The translations under genes and the position numbers were made by a program. From assembly GCF_014705655.1 (NCBI RefSeq), contig NZ_JACXIY010000024.1, positions 1 through 64,000 on the forward strand: DNA of 64,000 nt. Reading direction: 5' to 3'. Below the pieces are notes generated by a model. The model was given only the letters and a program-made list of their open reading frames with translations, was not told where the DNA came from and ran no database searches. Position 1 is the first letter of the stretch, and each line of letters opens with the position of its first letter. Source of the stretch: Paenibacillus arenilitoris. Its GTDB lineage: Bacteria; Bacillota; Bacilli; Paenibacillales; Paenibacillaceae. Below, in pieces: positions 43,377 to 53,300 of this stretch.

Positions 43377-44627
43377 CTATGCGTTAGCTTCCTCCGAAGC
43401 CGGCTTCCCGGATTCGACCATCACCTTGTTGCGGCCGAGGAAGGCCGTCAGGATCAGGATGAGCAGCCCCGTTCCGATCAGCAGCCATTCGATCTTGATG
43501 ACGTCCGCTATCGGACCGAAAATGAGCATCCCGATCGGCATCATCGACGTCGAAATCATCCCGAATACGCCGAATATGCGTCCCAAATAGTTTTCTTCGA
43601 CCTTCTCCTGGATGAGCACCGTCGTCGGGGTATTGAATATCGGCATCGCCACGCCGAACACGGCCATGAAGATCAGGTAGATCCAGAAAACGGGCACGAC
43701 GCCGAGGGCAAACGTGCAGACGCCCATGATCAGGCTGGCGAACGTCATCGTATACGCTTTGTTGCGGAAGCCTCCCCACGAGGCGATGATGGCGCCGCCG
43801 GCCATCATGCCGACCGAGAACGCGATTTCGATGGCGGTCAGCCGCCAGACGTCGTCGCCGAAGCTGCGCGTAACCTGCAGAGGCGTCAAGAAGGCGGCGG
43901 GCGCCATCAACACGAAAAACACGGCGAAGAACAGAAAGAACGTTTTCAGGAAGGCGTGGTTCTTAATATAGACCAAGCCTTCCTTGAAATCGCCGAAGTA
44001 GCTGGTCGTCTGCTTCTCGGCCGCCTTCTTGTGCACCGGGATTTTGAAGAAGAGCAGCAGCGTCGCGATCGCGAGCGCCGCGGTGACCACGTCGATAAAA
44101 AAGATCGCCTCGATGGAAGCCATCGTGAGCAGCGCCGCGCTGACCATTGGCGCGACGAACATCATGACCGCCTGCAGCGTCCCGTTGACGCCGTTCACCC
44201 TCGTCAATTGGTCCGCCGGCACGATCTGCGGCAATATGGCGCCGACGGCCGGGGTTTGGATGCCCGTCCCGAGGGCGCGCACGGCGGCCATGACGAACAG
44301 CAGCCAATTCTCGTCGTAGCCCGAGAGAAAGACGAGGGCTAGGATCAGCGTCGCGGCCGCAATCATCGCATCCGCCGCGATAATGAGCATTTTCCGATTA
44401 TAACGGTCCGCCCATACCCCCGCGACGGGGGAGAGGAAGAAGGTAGGGAGGAAGCCGCAAATAATAAACAACGTCATCATAAGGCCAGACTGCGTCGTCA
44501 GCGTAATATACCACATGATTGCATACTGAACGAGCGACGAGCCGAAGAGCGATATCGTCTGGCCGCTTAAGAAAAGCACAATATTTCGTTTCCAATTGTT
44601 CATGGCATGTTCGTTAGCCGTTTCCAT
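43377..44627 (-). CDS. MFS exporter (MFS_3 / macrolide-efflux type)
   Basis: This 416-residue integral membrane protein has about 10-12 hydrophobic segments. It opens NNWKRNIVLFLSGQTISLFG and has the family loop AGVWADRYNRKMLIIAADAM (about residues 56-75, motif A of MFS transporters). It probably exports drugs by proton exchange. ATG 44627 is preferred to TTG 44636; a G-rich stretch (GGTTGGGG) lies just upstream. It is divergent from the YesN gene at 44770. Confidence 0.9.
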   Translation of the reverse strand: METANEHAMNNWKRNIVLFLSGQTISLFGSSLVQYAIMWYITLTTQSGLMMTLFIICGFLPTFFLSPVAGVWADRYNRKMLIIAADAMIAAATLILALVFLSGYDENWLLFVMAAVRALGTGIQTPAVGAILPQIVPADQLTRVNGVNGTLQAVMMFVAPMVSAALLTMASIEAIFFIDVVTAALAIATLLLFFKIPVHKKAAEKQTTSYFGDFKEGLVYIKNHAFLKTFFLFFAVFFVLMAPAAFLTPLQVTRSFGDDVWRLTAIEIAFSVGMMAGGAIIASWGGFRNKAYTMTFASLIMGVCTFALGVVPVFWIYLIFMAVFGVAMPIFNTPTTVLIQEKVEENYLGRIFGVFGMISTSMMPIGMLIFGPIADVIKIEWLLIGTGLLILILTAFLGRNKVMVESGKPASEEANA

Positions 44628-44769
44628 TGTCCCCAACCTTTTCTATTCTTTTTTTTCCATTATTTCTACTTTCTCGTCATTTATTCGAGTATAGCAAACA
44701 AAAAGACGCGATGATAGAATGAAATCGATGGATTGAGCCGAAGAATTCGGAAACGAGGAGGAGCCGCCC

Positions 44770-46338
44770 ATGTATCGCGTTCTGCTGGTAGACGACGAGG
44801 AGTTTGTCCGGCAAGGGCTGAAGGAGCTGATCGACTGGCCGGCTTGCGGGTTTGAGGTCATGGACGAGGCGGGCAACGGGGAGGACGCGCTGGAGATCAT
44901 CCGGCGGGAGAAGCCGGAGCTCGTCATTACGGATATCCGGATGCCCGTGCTGGACGGCTTAGGGCTGATTCGCAAAGTTGTGCAGGAAGAGCGGCTGTCT
45001 ACCTGCTTTATTGTTGTAAGCGGTTACAACGAATTTACTTACGCCCAGCAGGCGGTCAAGTTCGGCGTATGCGATTTTTTGCTTAAGCCCATCGACGAGG
45101 CCGCTCTGCAGGAAGCGCTGATTGCCTTGCGCGATAAGCTGAGGCGAGAGGCCGTCCTGCACCGGCAAAGCGATCAGCTGAGGAAGAGCGAGGCCGTCTC
45201 GCTGCTGATCAAAGGGGAGTACGACGAGCGTCAAGTTCCGGAGTGGGGAAGCTGGCTCGGCATTCCGCCGGGCAGCCCCGTCTATTACGTATTCGTCGAG
45301 GTCAACGACGCGCATCCGTGGAACGATCGGGCGCGGGACGTAACGAATGAGAGGATGATCGAGGAGGTGCGGCATGCCGTCGCCCGCCTCTGTCCCGCCG
45401 TGGTCGGCGCGCATGTGCACGAGCACCGGGACCGGCTTGGCCTCGCGATTCCGGCGGCGCATTTGCCTGCGGGGCGCGATATCGGGCAGTTCGCTTCGGC
45501 GCTGCAGAAGCGGCTGGCCGGGGCGACGGGCCTGCCCGTGTTCATCTATGCCGGCCAAGCGGCAGACGGCCTGGCGCGCCTGAGAGACGCGTACGAAAGC
45601 GCCAAGGACGCGCTGCTCTATAAATTTACCGACGAGGAGCAGACGGTATTTATTTACGAGAACGTGCGGCGCAGTTCCTTGAATTACGTCGTGCTGGACG
45701 GCTCCTTCTGCCAGCAGCTGAACGAGGCGATGGAAGAGAAGGACGAAGCGGCCATGGCCCGCGCGGTCGACCGAATTTTCGGCGAATTCCGGAACCGGCT
45801 GCTCGCGCCGGAGGCCGTGAAGGCGAGCATTCACCGGTGCGTGTCCGGCATTCTGGAGATGCTGGCGCGGATGGAAGCGGACAAGCGGTCGCTCCGCACG
45901 CTTGCGCCGATCATCGCCTGGCAGGACCTGAACATTTCGATGCGCGAGCTGAAGCGGCTGTTCGCGGATTTTGTAACGGAATGCTCGCAATGGATGGCCG
46001 GCCGGCGGAAGGAGGCGCTGAGGGGCGGCATACAGAAGATCAAAGCCTATATTGACGCCAACTACGCGAGCAATATGAGCTTGAAGTCGATCGCGGGCCG
46101 GTTTTATATGAATCCCGTCTACCTCGGGCAATTGTTCAAGAAAGCGTACGGCGTCTACTTCAACGATTATTTGCTCCGGCTCCGGATCGAGGAAGCGAAG
46201 CGGTTGATCCGCCAGACGGATCTGCGCATCTACGAAATCGCGGAGAAGGTCGGGTTCAATAACGCGGAGTATTTCGTCACCCAGTTTGAAAAAATCGAAA
46301 GCACGACGCCGACCGAGTACCGGAACAAGTGGCGATAA
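44770..46338 (+). CDS. YesN-type response regulator (first sugar module)
   Basis: This 522-residue protein has an N-terminal receiver domain (VLLVDDEEFVRQGL with the acidic pair; phospho-acceptor Asp55 in VITDIRMPVLDG; conserved Lys in FLLKPID). A middle linker of about 280 residues follows. Two AraC helix-turn-helix motifs are near the C-terminus (SLKSIAGRFYMNPVYLGQLF and IYEIAEKVGFNNAEYFVTQF). It pairs with the YesM kinase, which begins 20 bp downstream. Together they are expected to sense extracellular sugar and activate the binding-protein operon at 48249. RBS GAGGAGGAG lies just before the ATG. Confidence 0.95.
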   Translation: MYRVLLVDDEEFVRQGLKELIDWPACGFEVMDEAGNGEDALEIIRREKPELVITDIRMPVLDGLGLIRKVVQEERLSTCFIVVSGYNEFTYAQQAVKFGVCDFLLKPIDEAALQEALIALRDKLRREAVLHRQSDQLRKSEAVSLLIKGEYDERQVPEWGSWLGIPPGSPVYYVFVEVNDAHPWNDRARDVTNERMIEEVRHAVARLCPAVVGAHVHEHRDRLGLAIPAAHLPAGRDIGQFASALQKRLAGATGLPVFIYAGQAADGLARLRDAYESAKDALLYKFTDEEQTVFIYENVRRSSLNYVVLDGSFCQQLNEAMEEKDEAAMARAVDRIFGEFRNRLLAPEAVKASIHRCVSGILEMLARMEADKRSLRTLAPIIAWQDLNISMRELKRLFADFVTECSQWMAGRRKEALRGGIQKIKAYIDANYASNMSLKSIAGRFYMNPVYLGQLFKKAYGVYFNDYLLRLRIEEAKRLIRQTDLRIYEIAEKVGFNNAEYFVTQFEKIESTTPTEYRNKWR

Positions 46339-46357
46339 GCGAGGGCGGGGGACCGAA

Positions 46358-48148
46358 GTGAAGCGATTGTTCAATTTAAACCATATCCGGCTGCGGAACA
46401 AAATGATGATCGTCTACATCCTGTGCGTGTTTTTGCCGGTGGTGCTGACCAACGTAGTATTCTACCAGGTGACGAGCGAAAACGTGAAGAAGCAAAAAAT
46501 GCAGGACATTTCGCGGGCCTTGGAGCAGATGAATAACGAATTCCGGGCGGAAATCGATGATGCGGTGAACGTTTCATCGGTTTTTTTTACGGACAATAAT
46601 TTGAATGAAATTTTGGAGGCGGAATACGACAATCCCGCGAGCTACATCGAGGCGTACGACTCGTATTTCCGGCGCATCCTGAACAGCTATACGCCCGTGT
46701 ATACATCCGTCCAGAACATCAAAATTTATTTGGACAACCCGACGCTGCTGCACTCCGGGGGGATCGGCTATTTATCGGACGAGGTCAAGGAGCTGGATTG
46801 GTACAAGAGCCTCGGGGACCGTTCGGCCAACCGGCCGCTGCTCGTCAAGTCGCCGAGGGAGGACCTGCTTGTCCGGGACGGGGAGGAGAATAGCCTCGCC
46901 GCCTTCAGCATCGTTCGCCGCATGAATTATTTCGACTCGTCGAACAAGTGGGAGAAGGTGCTGAAGATCGAGCTCAAAATGGACTCGGTCCGGCACATCT
47001 TCGCGAATTTGAACGTCGGGGGGACGGTTTATTTATTGAACGGGCAAGGGACGATCGAGTATGCGACGGACGATACCGTCGAACGGCCGGGGAAGCCGGT
47101 CGATTACGCGTCCGTCGATCTCCCGGCGGGCACGCTGGAATTTCGGACCGCCTTTCCCGTCAGCAGCTATCTTGACGGGTGGCAGATCGTCGGGCGGGTG
47201 TCGGAGGACGAGGTGTTCCGGGAGGTCCGGCGTTCGAGGGAGTTCGTCATCTGGCTGGCGGCGATCAACCTGCTCGCGTCCACCTCCATCATCGTTTGGA
47301 TATCGAGGTCGCTTACCGCGCGGCTGGGGACGATTCTAAAGCATATGAAGCGGGTGAAGAATCAGCATTTCGATACGATTCCGCAGGAGGTTACCCGGGA
47401 CGAGATCGGGCAGCTGACCGGCGAATTCAACCGGATGACGCTGCAAATCGAGAGCCTGATCAACGACGTGTACGTGGCGGACATCCAGAAGAAGAGCCTC
47501 GAGCTCGAGCGCCAGAAGGCGCAGCTGAACGCGCTGCAAAGCCAGATCAACCCCCATTTCCTGTTCAACGCGCTCGAAACGATCCGGATGCGCAGCGTCA
47601 TCAAGAAGGAGACCGAGACGGCCAAAATCATTCAGAACATGGCCAAGCTGTTCCGCAGCTCGCTCACCTGGAACAAGGACAAGGTAACGGTGAACGAGGA
47701 GGCCGATTTCATCAACTGCTTCCTGGAAATCCAGAAATACCGGTTCGGCGACCGGTTGAATTACGAGGTGAGCATCCGTCCGGACGCCGGCGCCTGCCTC
47801 ATTCCGAAGCTCGTCTTCCTGCCCTTCGTCGAGAACGCGTGCATGCACGGCATCGAGCAGCTCAAGCAGGGAGGCGACGTCGATCTGCGGATCGGGAGGG
47901 AAGGGGATTTTCTCGTCTTCGCCATTCGGGACAACGGCATCGGCATGCAGGCGGAGCAAGTCCGCAAATTCCATCGTTACATGGAGAAGGACGAGGAGCT
48001 GGGCGAGCGGATCGGCGTGCAGAACGTCATTTACCGGCTGAAAATGATCTACGGCCACCGGTTCCGCTTCGATCTGGAGAGCGAGCCGGGCCGCGGAACG
48101 AGCGTCCAAATCGCCATTCCCGTAGAGGCCGGCGGGCATGAACTATAA
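46358..48148 (+). CDS. YesM-type sensor histidine kinase (first sugar module)
   Basis: This 596-residue kinase has membrane segment 1 near residues 17-37 (MMIVYILCVFLPVVLTNVVF), an extracytoplasmic dCache-like sensor to about 300, membrane segment 2 (FVIWLAAINLLASTSIIVWI), a HAMP linker, His-kinase domain with the YesM H-box INPHFLFNALETIRM (near residue 400) and a HATPase with N-box FLPFVENACMHGI and G-box AIRDNGIGM. GTG 46358 follows GCGGGGGAC. It phosphorylates the YesN regulator encoded just upstream. The long gap to the binding-protein gene contains a cre-like box, so catabolite control is likely. Confidence 0.94.
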   Translation: MKRLFNLNHIRLRNKMMIVYILCVFLPVVLTNVVFYQVTSENVKKQKMQDISRALEQMNNEFRAEIDDAVNVSSVFFTDNNLNEILEAEYDNPASYIEAYDSYFRRILNSYTPVYTSVQNIKIYLDNPTLLHSGGIGYLSDEVKELDWYKSLGDRSANRPLLVKSPREDLLVRDGEENSLAAFSIVRRMNYFDSSNKWEKVLKIELKMDSVRHIFANLNVGGTVYLLNGQGTIEYATDDTVERPGKPVDYASVDLPAGTLEFRTAFPVSSYLDGWQIVGRVSEDEVFREVRRSREFVIWLAAINLLASTSIIVWISRSLTARLGTILKHMKRVKNQHFDTIPQEVTRDEIGQLTGEFNRMTLQIESLINDVYVADIQKKSLELERQKAQLNALQSQINPHFLFNALETIRMRSVIKKETETAKIIQNMAKLFRSSLTWNKDKVTVNEEADFINCFLEIQKYRFGDRLNYEVSIRPDAGACLIPKLVFLPFVENACMHGIEQLKQGGDVDLRIGREGDFLVFAIRDNGIGMQAEQVRKFHRYMEKDEELGERIGVQNVIYRLKMIYGHRFRFDLESEPGRGTSVQIAIPVEAGGHEL

Positions 48149-48201
48149 TTTCTGTAATAAATCCTTTAGTTTATAGGGTAAACAAAGTCTGCTCCGGATC
48201 A

Positions 48202-48220
48202 TACAATGAAAGTGCTTTCA
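48202..48220 (+). promoter_or_regulatory. -10 element and cre-like palindrome of the first sugar operon
   Basis: TACAAT (48202-48207) touches the palindrome TGAAAGTGCTTTCA (48207-48220), which fits the cre consensus with TG in place of CG at the centre. The -35 is poor, which fits activation by YesN. Confidence 0.6.
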
Positions 48221-48248
48221 AATACGAAGAACTGGGGGCTGACCTACC

Positions 48249-49949
48249 TTGAAAAAGAAATCGATGGTGCTCGTCGTAACCGTCATGATGCTGTTCTCCG
48301 TCGTTGCGGCGGCATGCTCGAGCGGGAACGGCGGCAATACGGAAGGCGGTAACGCGGGCAGCGGCGCAAGCGGCGGCGCGAACAACGCGGCAGGCGGCGA
48401 AGAGAAAACGCAGGAAAAAGCGACGTTCACGATCTTTAACGGCGCGGGAGCGGCCAAGGACGTCAACACGAACGAAACGACGATCGGCAAGCTGCTCGAA
48501 GACCAGACGGGCGTGAACTTCAAGCTCGAAAATCTGGTCGGAGACCTGAATACGAAGATCGGCACGATGATCGCGTCCAACAAATATCCGGACGCCGCGA
48601 TCGACGAGGTGCTGGGCGCCGGGGCGTTCATCGACCTGACGGATTTGATCGAGCAGCACGGGCCGAACATCAAGCGGGTATACGGGCCGTATTTCAACCA
48701 GATGAAGGCGGAGGACGGCAAAATCTACTTCCTTCCGTTCTCCAACGTCGTCGGCGAATACAACCCGGACCCGAACATTAACCAGGGCGCGTTCTGGGTG
48801 CAGCGCCGGGTGCTGAAGGAAGCCGGCTATCCGCAAATCAAAACGATGGATGAATACTTCAAGCTGATCGAAGATTACGTCGCGAAGCATCCGGACGAGG
48901 ATTTGACCGGGTTCGTCTCGCTGACGCACGACTGGCGCTTCTTCGCGACGACGAATCCGCCGATGCATCTGATGGGCTATCCGAACGACGGCGAAGTGAC
49001 CGTCGACATGAATACGTTCGAAGCGAAGACGTATTCCGCAAGCGACGCGACGAAGCGCTGGCTGCAGAAGCTGAGCGAGCTCAACGCGAAAGGCTTGTTC
49101 GACAAAGCCTCGTTCGTCGACAACTACGACCAATACTTGGCGAAGCTGACCTCCGGCAAGGTGCTGGGCTTCTTCGATTACGGCTGGCAGATCGGCAACG
49201 CGCAGAACGTGCTGAAGGACGCGGCGAAGAAGGATCCGGCCAAGGACGATTTCGTCTACTTCCCGCTGCCGGTCACGTTCGACGGCGAGAAGGACCAATA
49301 CCTCGATCCTCCCGGCTTCGTCAAGAACCGCGGCATCGGCATTACCGTAAGCGCCAAGGATCCGGCGCGGATCGTCCAATACTTCGATAACCTGCTGAAG
49401 GAAGAGAACCAGATTCTCAAGAGCTGGGGCATCAAGGGCGAGACGTACGAGGTCGACGAGAACGGCCGCTTCTACCGCACGGCCGAGCAAATCGCGAAGA
49501 TCGACGAAGCGTTCCGCGAGGAATTCGGCTTCAAATATTACGATTGGAACTGGCCGAACTACGGCACCAACTCCACGCTTGCGGACGGCAACGCGTACGC
49601 GCCGGGCCTGCAGCCGGAAGTTTTCCAGATGAGCCTCACCGAGGCCGACAAGACGATTTTGGACAAATACGGCGTAAGGACGTATGCCGAGCTGTTCGCG
49701 GCGCCGGATGAGCGTCCGTGGTTCCCGGCATGGGGCATTCCGAAGGAGCAGGGCTCGGAGCCGCAAATGTACGAAACGAAGAAAACCGAGCTTACGAGAA
49801 AATATTTCCCTAAGCTGGTGCTCGCAAGCCCGGCGGAATTCGAAAGCGTATGGGCCGAATATATGGGCGAGTTCGGCAAGCTGGACACGGCCGGCTACGA
49901 GAAGTTCATGACGGACGAAATCAAGAAGCTCGTCGAGCAAGCCAAGTAA
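48249..49949 (+). CDS. Sugar ABC transporter substrate-binding lipoprotein (LplA-like)
   Basis: This 566-residue lipoprotein has a lipobox (SVVAAACSSG, Cys near residue 21). After a Gly/Ala/Asn linker, an extracellular solute-binding family 1 fold follows (DLIEQHGPNIKRVYGPYF, FLPFSNVVGEYNPDPN, YDWNWPNYGTNS). It is longer than most sugar-binding proteins, as in LplA-type proteins for oligosaccharides. TTG start follows GGGGG at 10 bp. It is first of the transport operon, followed by two permeases and a GH8 enzyme, so xylo-oligosaccharides are the likely ligand. Confidence 0.93.
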   Translation: MKKKSMVLVVTVMMLFSVVAAACSSGNGGNTEGGNAGSGASGGANNAAGGEEKTQEKATFTIFNGAGAAKDVNTNETTIGKLLEDQTGVNFKLENLVGDLNTKIGTMIASNKYPDAAIDEVLGAGAFIDLTDLIEQHGPNIKRVYGPYFNQMKAEDGKIYFLPFSNVVGEYNPDPNINQGAFWVQRRVLKEAGYPQIKTMDEYFKLIEDYVAKHPDEDLTGFVSLTHDWRFFATTNPPMHLMGYPNDGEVTVDMNTFEAKTYSASDATKRWLQKLSELNAKGLFDKASFVDNYDQYLAKLTSGKVLGFFDYGWQIGNAQNVLKDAAKKDPAKDDFVYFPLPVTFDGEKDQYLDPPGFVKNRGIGITVSAKDPARIVQYFDNLLKEENQILKSWGIKGETYEVDENGRFYRTAEQIAKIDEAFREEFGFKYYDWNWPNYGTNSTLADGNAYAPGLQPEVFQMSLTEADKTILDKYGVRTYAELFAAPDERPWFPAWGIPKEQGSEPQMYETKKTELTRKYFPKLVLASPAEFESVWAEYMGEFGKLDTAGYEKFMTDEIKKLVEQAK

Positions 49950-50048
49950 CGAATAGAGGAGAGGCCGGCTTCTCGCTCATCGCGCGATGGGCCGGCCTTT
50001 CTTCTGCCCGAGTTGCTCCGATTTCGCGCTGGAAGGAGAAAGAGAACG

Positions 50049-51017
50049 ATGGAGAATAACACGGCGGGCATACCAGCCACCGGTGCGATCGCGAAAAAAC
50101 CGGCAGGCATGGCCAGGTTTTTCAAGCTGCTGCTCCAGCAGCGGGCGCTGGTCGTTATGAGCGTCCCCTTCCTGATCTGGCTGTTTATATTCAAATACAT
50201 GCCGATGTGGGGTTGGACGATCGCGTTTCAGAAATATAAGCCGGCGCTCGGCTTCTGGGAGCAGGAGTGGGCGGGCCTTACGCATTTCCGCTTTTTGTTC
50301 GAGGATGAACGGTTTATTCGGGTATTGCGCAATACGCTCGCAATGAGCGGGATTAACCTGGTGCTTGGCTTCGTCACCGCCATCGCGCTGGCTTTGCTGC
50401 TTAACGAGGTCAGGAAGGTTATGTTCAAACGGGTCGTGCAGACCGTCAGCTACTTGCCGCATTTCATCTCCTGGGTCGTGGCGGCGGGCATTATTCAAAG
50501 CACGCTGTCGCCGGACGGCATCATAAACGAATTGCTGATGAAGGCAGGCTTTATTAAGGAAGGCGTCTTGTTCCTCGGCATTCCGGAATATTTCTGGACC
50601 ATCTTCGGAGCCGGGACGGTATGGAAGGACGTAGGCTGGAACACGATCGTCTATTTGGCGGCCATGACGATGATCGATCCCGCGCAATACGAGGCGGCGG
50701 AGATGGACGGGGCTGGGCGGTTCAAACGGATGTGGCATATTACGCTGCCGGGGATCAAGCCCGTTATCGTCGTGCTTCTCATTATGAATATCGGCTATTT
50801 GATGGAATCGGGATTCGAGCCGCAATACCTGCTTGGCAACGGGATGAACGTCGATTATTCCGAGAATCTTGACATATTCGTATTGAAATACGGCATCGCG
50901 CAAAGCAATTTCTCGCTGTCGATCGCGGCGGGCATGTTCAAGACGGTGGTCAGCTTTATTTTGCTGTTCGTCGCGAACAACGTCTCGAAGCGTCTCGGCG
51001 AAGCGAGGCTGTACTAG
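50049..51017 (+). CDS. ABC sugar permease, LplB type
   Basis: This 322-residue permease has six membrane segments and the EAA loop YEAAEMDGAGRFKRMWHITLP (cut to EAAEMDGAGRFKRMWHI, about residues 217-233). It opens with a segment LVVMSVPFLIWLFIF and PMWGWTIAFQKYKP, typical of LplB-like proteins. It forms a heterodimer with the next permease; the ATPase is not in the window and is presumably the shared MsmX-type one. ATG 50049 follows GGAAGGAGAAAGAG. Confidence 0.94.
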   Translation: MENNTAGIPATGAIAKKPAGMARFFKLLLQQRALVVMSVPFLIWLFIFKYMPMWGWTIAFQKYKPALGFWEQEWAGLTHFRFLFEDERFIRVLRNTLAMSGINLVLGFVTAIALALLLNEVRKVMFKRVVQTVSYLPHFISWVVAAGIIQSTLSPDGIINELLMKAGFIKEGVLFLGIPEYFWTIFGAGTVWKDVGWNTIVYLAAMTMIDPAQYEAAEMDGAGRFKRMWHITLPGIKPVIVVLLIMNIGYLMESGFEPQYLLGNGMNVDYSENLDIFVLKYGIAQSNFSLSIAAGMFKTVVSFILLFVANNVSKRLGEARLY

Positions 51018-51031
51018 AGAGGAGGCTTACG

Positions 51032-51964
51032 ATGGCGGAAGTAGCGGGGAAAAACAAAAAACGCAGGCCCATGGCGCTTGGCGACCGGCTGTTCGATTAC
51101 GCGAACTATACGTTTCTGACGCTGCTTATGGTGGTGACCTTGTACCCGTTCCTGAACACGCTGGCCGTCTCGCTGAACGACGCCAACGATTCGATCAAAG
51201 GCGGCATCTACGTATGGCCGAGGGAATGGACGCTCGACAACTACAAGTACGTACTGGCCGAGGCGACGATCTTCCACGCGACGATGATCTCGGTGCTGCG
51301 GACCGTGATCGGCACGGTGGCGACCGTATTCTGCTCGGCAATGGTCGCCTATACGATCAGCAGGCAGGAATTCGTCCTGCGGAAGTTCGTGACGGTGGCC
51401 TTTATTCTGACGATGTACATTAACGGCGGCCTTATTCCCAACTTTCTATTGATCCGGGATCTGGGCTTGATCGACAGCTTCTGGGTGTATATATGGCCGG
51501 GCTTGATCGGCGTGTTCAACCTGATCATTATCCGGTCGTTCATCGAAGGGCTGCCGGAGAGCATCCTGGAGTCGGCCCGCATCGACGGCGCCGGGGAGTA
51601 CCGGAACTTTTTCCACATCGTGCTCCCGCTCTGCACGCCGGTGCTCGCGACGGTCGCGCTCTTTACCGGAGTGTATCAATGGAACCAATGGTTCGACGTG
51701 TTCTTGTACAACTCCTCGAACATCGATCTGAGCACGCTGCAGTACGAGCTGCAGAAAATATTGCAAAACTCCAATGCGTCCATGTCCGCCAAGTCGGCGG
51801 GCGACGCGTTCGCAAGCGCCGGCAGCCAGGACGCGAACGCGGTCACGCCGTTCTCGATCCGGGCGACGATGACGATCGCCGCATCGTTGCCGATCATTAT
51901 GGTGTACCCGTTTCTGCAGAAATATTTCGTGAAGGGCATGACGGTTGGCGGCGTTAAAGGTTAA
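51032..51964 (+). CDS. ABC sugar permease, LplC type
   Basis: This 310-residue permease has six membrane segments, starting FDYANYTFLTLLMVVTLYPF. The EAA-like loop is ILESARIDGAGEYRNFFHIVLP, cut to SARIDGAGEYRNFFHIV (near residues 177-193), and the protein ends FVKGMTVGGVKG, the common end of LplC-type permeases. It starts behind GAGAGGAGG, 14 bp after the LplB stop, and ends the transporter portion. Partners are 48249 and 50049 products. Confidence 0.94.
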   Translation: MAEVAGKNKKRRPMALGDRLFDYANYTFLTLLMVVTLYPFLNTLAVSLNDANDSIKGGIYVWPREWTLDNYKYVLAEATIFHATMISVLRTVIGTVATVFCSAMVAYTISRQEFVLRKFVTVAFILTMYINGGLIPNFLLIRDLGLIDSFWVYIWPGLIGVFNLIIIRSFIEGLPESILESARIDGAGEYRNFFHIVLPLCTPVLATVALFTGVYQWNQWFDVFLYNSSNIDLSTLQYELQKILQNSNASMSAKSAGDAFASAGSQDANAVTPFSIRATMTIAASLPIIMVYPFLQKYFVKGMTVGGVKG

Positions 51965-52020
51965 CGGGGCTAACAAGGAGGTTAACAAGGCTAACAAAGG
52001 CTAGTAACGGCTAGTAATGA
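51965..52020 (+). repeat. Degenerate short direct repeats before the GH8 gene
   Basis: The stretch is made of variants of GGCTAACAA/GGCTAGTAA (about five units of 9-11 bp). No coding frame or RNA structure is evident. Confidence 0.5.
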
Positions 52021-52069
52021 ATTGAATAGGGAATTCACCGGCCGCTATCGATAACACGGAGGGGATAAC

Positions 52070-53206
52070 ATGGCTGTTGCAACGGAAGGTGCTTATTATA
52101 CGGGGCGATACCGCAACGCGCTTGCGGAGCTCGGCATTCCGGAGGAGGAGATCGCCCGCAGGCTGGAGGACGTATGGGAAGCGCTGTTCGAAGGGGACGA
52201 GGATACCCGCATATACTATCCGGTCGGCGACGACTTGGGCTATATGCTCGACACCGGCAATCTCGACGTCCGTTCGGAGGGCATGTCCTACGGCATGATG
52301 ATGGCCGTTCAGTATGGCCGGAAGGACGTGTTCGACCGGCTCTGGAACTGGACGCATACGTACATGTACATGACGGAGGGTCTCCATGCCGGCTACTTCG
52401 CGTGGTCGTGCAATCCGGACGGCTCCCGGCGGTCGAACGGTCCGGCGCCGGACGGCGAGGAATATTTCGCCATGGCGCTGTTCTTCGCCTCCCATCGATG
52501 GGGAGACGGACCCGCGCCGTTCGATTACGGCAAGCAGGCGCGGGATTTGCTGCGCACCTGCCTCCACAGAGGGGAGGACGGCGAAGGATACCCGATGTGG
52601 AATCCGCAAAATAAACTGATCAAATTCATACCCGACTGCGAATATTCCGACCCGTCGTACCACCTGCCGCATTTTTACGAGCTGTTCGCCTTGTGGGCGT
52701 ATCCGGAGGATCGCGATTTCTGGAAGGAGGCGGCGGAAGCGAGCAGGTCCTACCTGCAAATCGCCTGCCATCCGGAGACCGGGCTGGCGCCCGAGTACGC
52801 CCATTACGACGGCACGCCGAACAACGACAAGGGCTACGGCCATTTCTTCAGCGATTCTTACCGCGTGGCGGCCAACATCGGGCTGGACGGCGCATGGTTC
52901 GGGGCCGATGAGCGGCTCGTCGGGATCGTGAACCGCATCCAGGCGTTCTTCGCGGACAAGAGCCCGGAGGACTATCGGAGGTACCGTATCGACGGCGAGC
53001 CGTTCGAGGAGAAGTCGCTTCATCCGGTCGGCCTGCTGGCCGCGAACGCGATGGCCTCGCTCGCCGCGGCGGGGCCGCATGCGGAGGACGCCGTCCGGCT
53101 GTTCTGGCGGACGCCCGTCCGGACCGGGGTCAGGCGGTATTACGACAACTGCTTGTACCTGTTCGCCCTGCTCGCGTTAAGCGGCCGGTACCGGATTTGG
53201 AAATAG
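52070..53206 (+). CDS. GH8 reducing-end xylose-releasing exo-oligoxylanase
   Basis: This 378-residue cytoplasmic enzyme (no signal peptide) is a GH8 (alpha/alpha)6 barrel. The catalytic acid is Glu70 in VRSEGMSYGMM and the base is Asp262 in HFFSDSYRVA, with Tyr197 (PSYHLP) and His318 (SLHPVG) at positions near those known in B. halodurans Rex (Glu70, Asp263, Tyr198, His319). It releases xylose from the reducing end of imported xylo-oligosaccharides. ATG follows GGAGGGG. It is the last gene of the operon with the ABC transporter, giving that transporter a substrate. Confidence 0.93.
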   Translation: MAVATEGAYYTGRYRNALAELGIPEEEIARRLEDVWEALFEGDEDTRIYYPVGDDLGYMLDTGNLDVRSEGMSYGMMMAVQYGRKDVFDRLWNWTHTYMYMTEGLHAGYFAWSCNPDGSRRSNGPAPDGEEYFAMALFFASHRWGDGPAPFDYGKQARDLLRTCLHRGEDGEGYPMWNPQNKLIKFIPDCEYSDPSYHLPHFYELFALWAYPEDRDFWKEAAEASRSYLQIACHPETGLAPEYAHYDGTPNNDKGYGHFFSDSYRVAANIGLDGAWFGADERLVGIVNRIQAFFADKSPEDYRRYRIDGEPFEEKSLHPVGLLAANAMASLAAAGPHAEDAVRLFWRTPVRTGVRRYYDNCLYLFALLALSGRYRIWK

Positions 53207-53212
53207 AAGAGG

Positions 53213-53252
53213 AGACGACTTCAGGCTCACGCGGCTTGGAGTCGTCTTTTTC
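53213..53252 (+). terminator. Terminator after the GH8 gene
   Basis: AGACGACT / AGTCGTCT stem around a loop of about 19 nt, then TTTTT. Confidence 0.8.
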
Positions 53253-53300
53253 TTGTATTTAGGTTAATGAGCGAAGGCGCTAGTTATCAAAAGGCCCCCC

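Noticed and set aside
44959-46401. Long minus-strand open frame opposite the first YesN gene
   Set aside because: The plus strand has receiver and AraC motifs. The opposite frame has no recognisable domain.
48171-49940. Long minus-strand open frame opposite the first binding-protein gene
   Set aside because: It is a shadow of the lipoprotein gene, with skewed composition and no domain.
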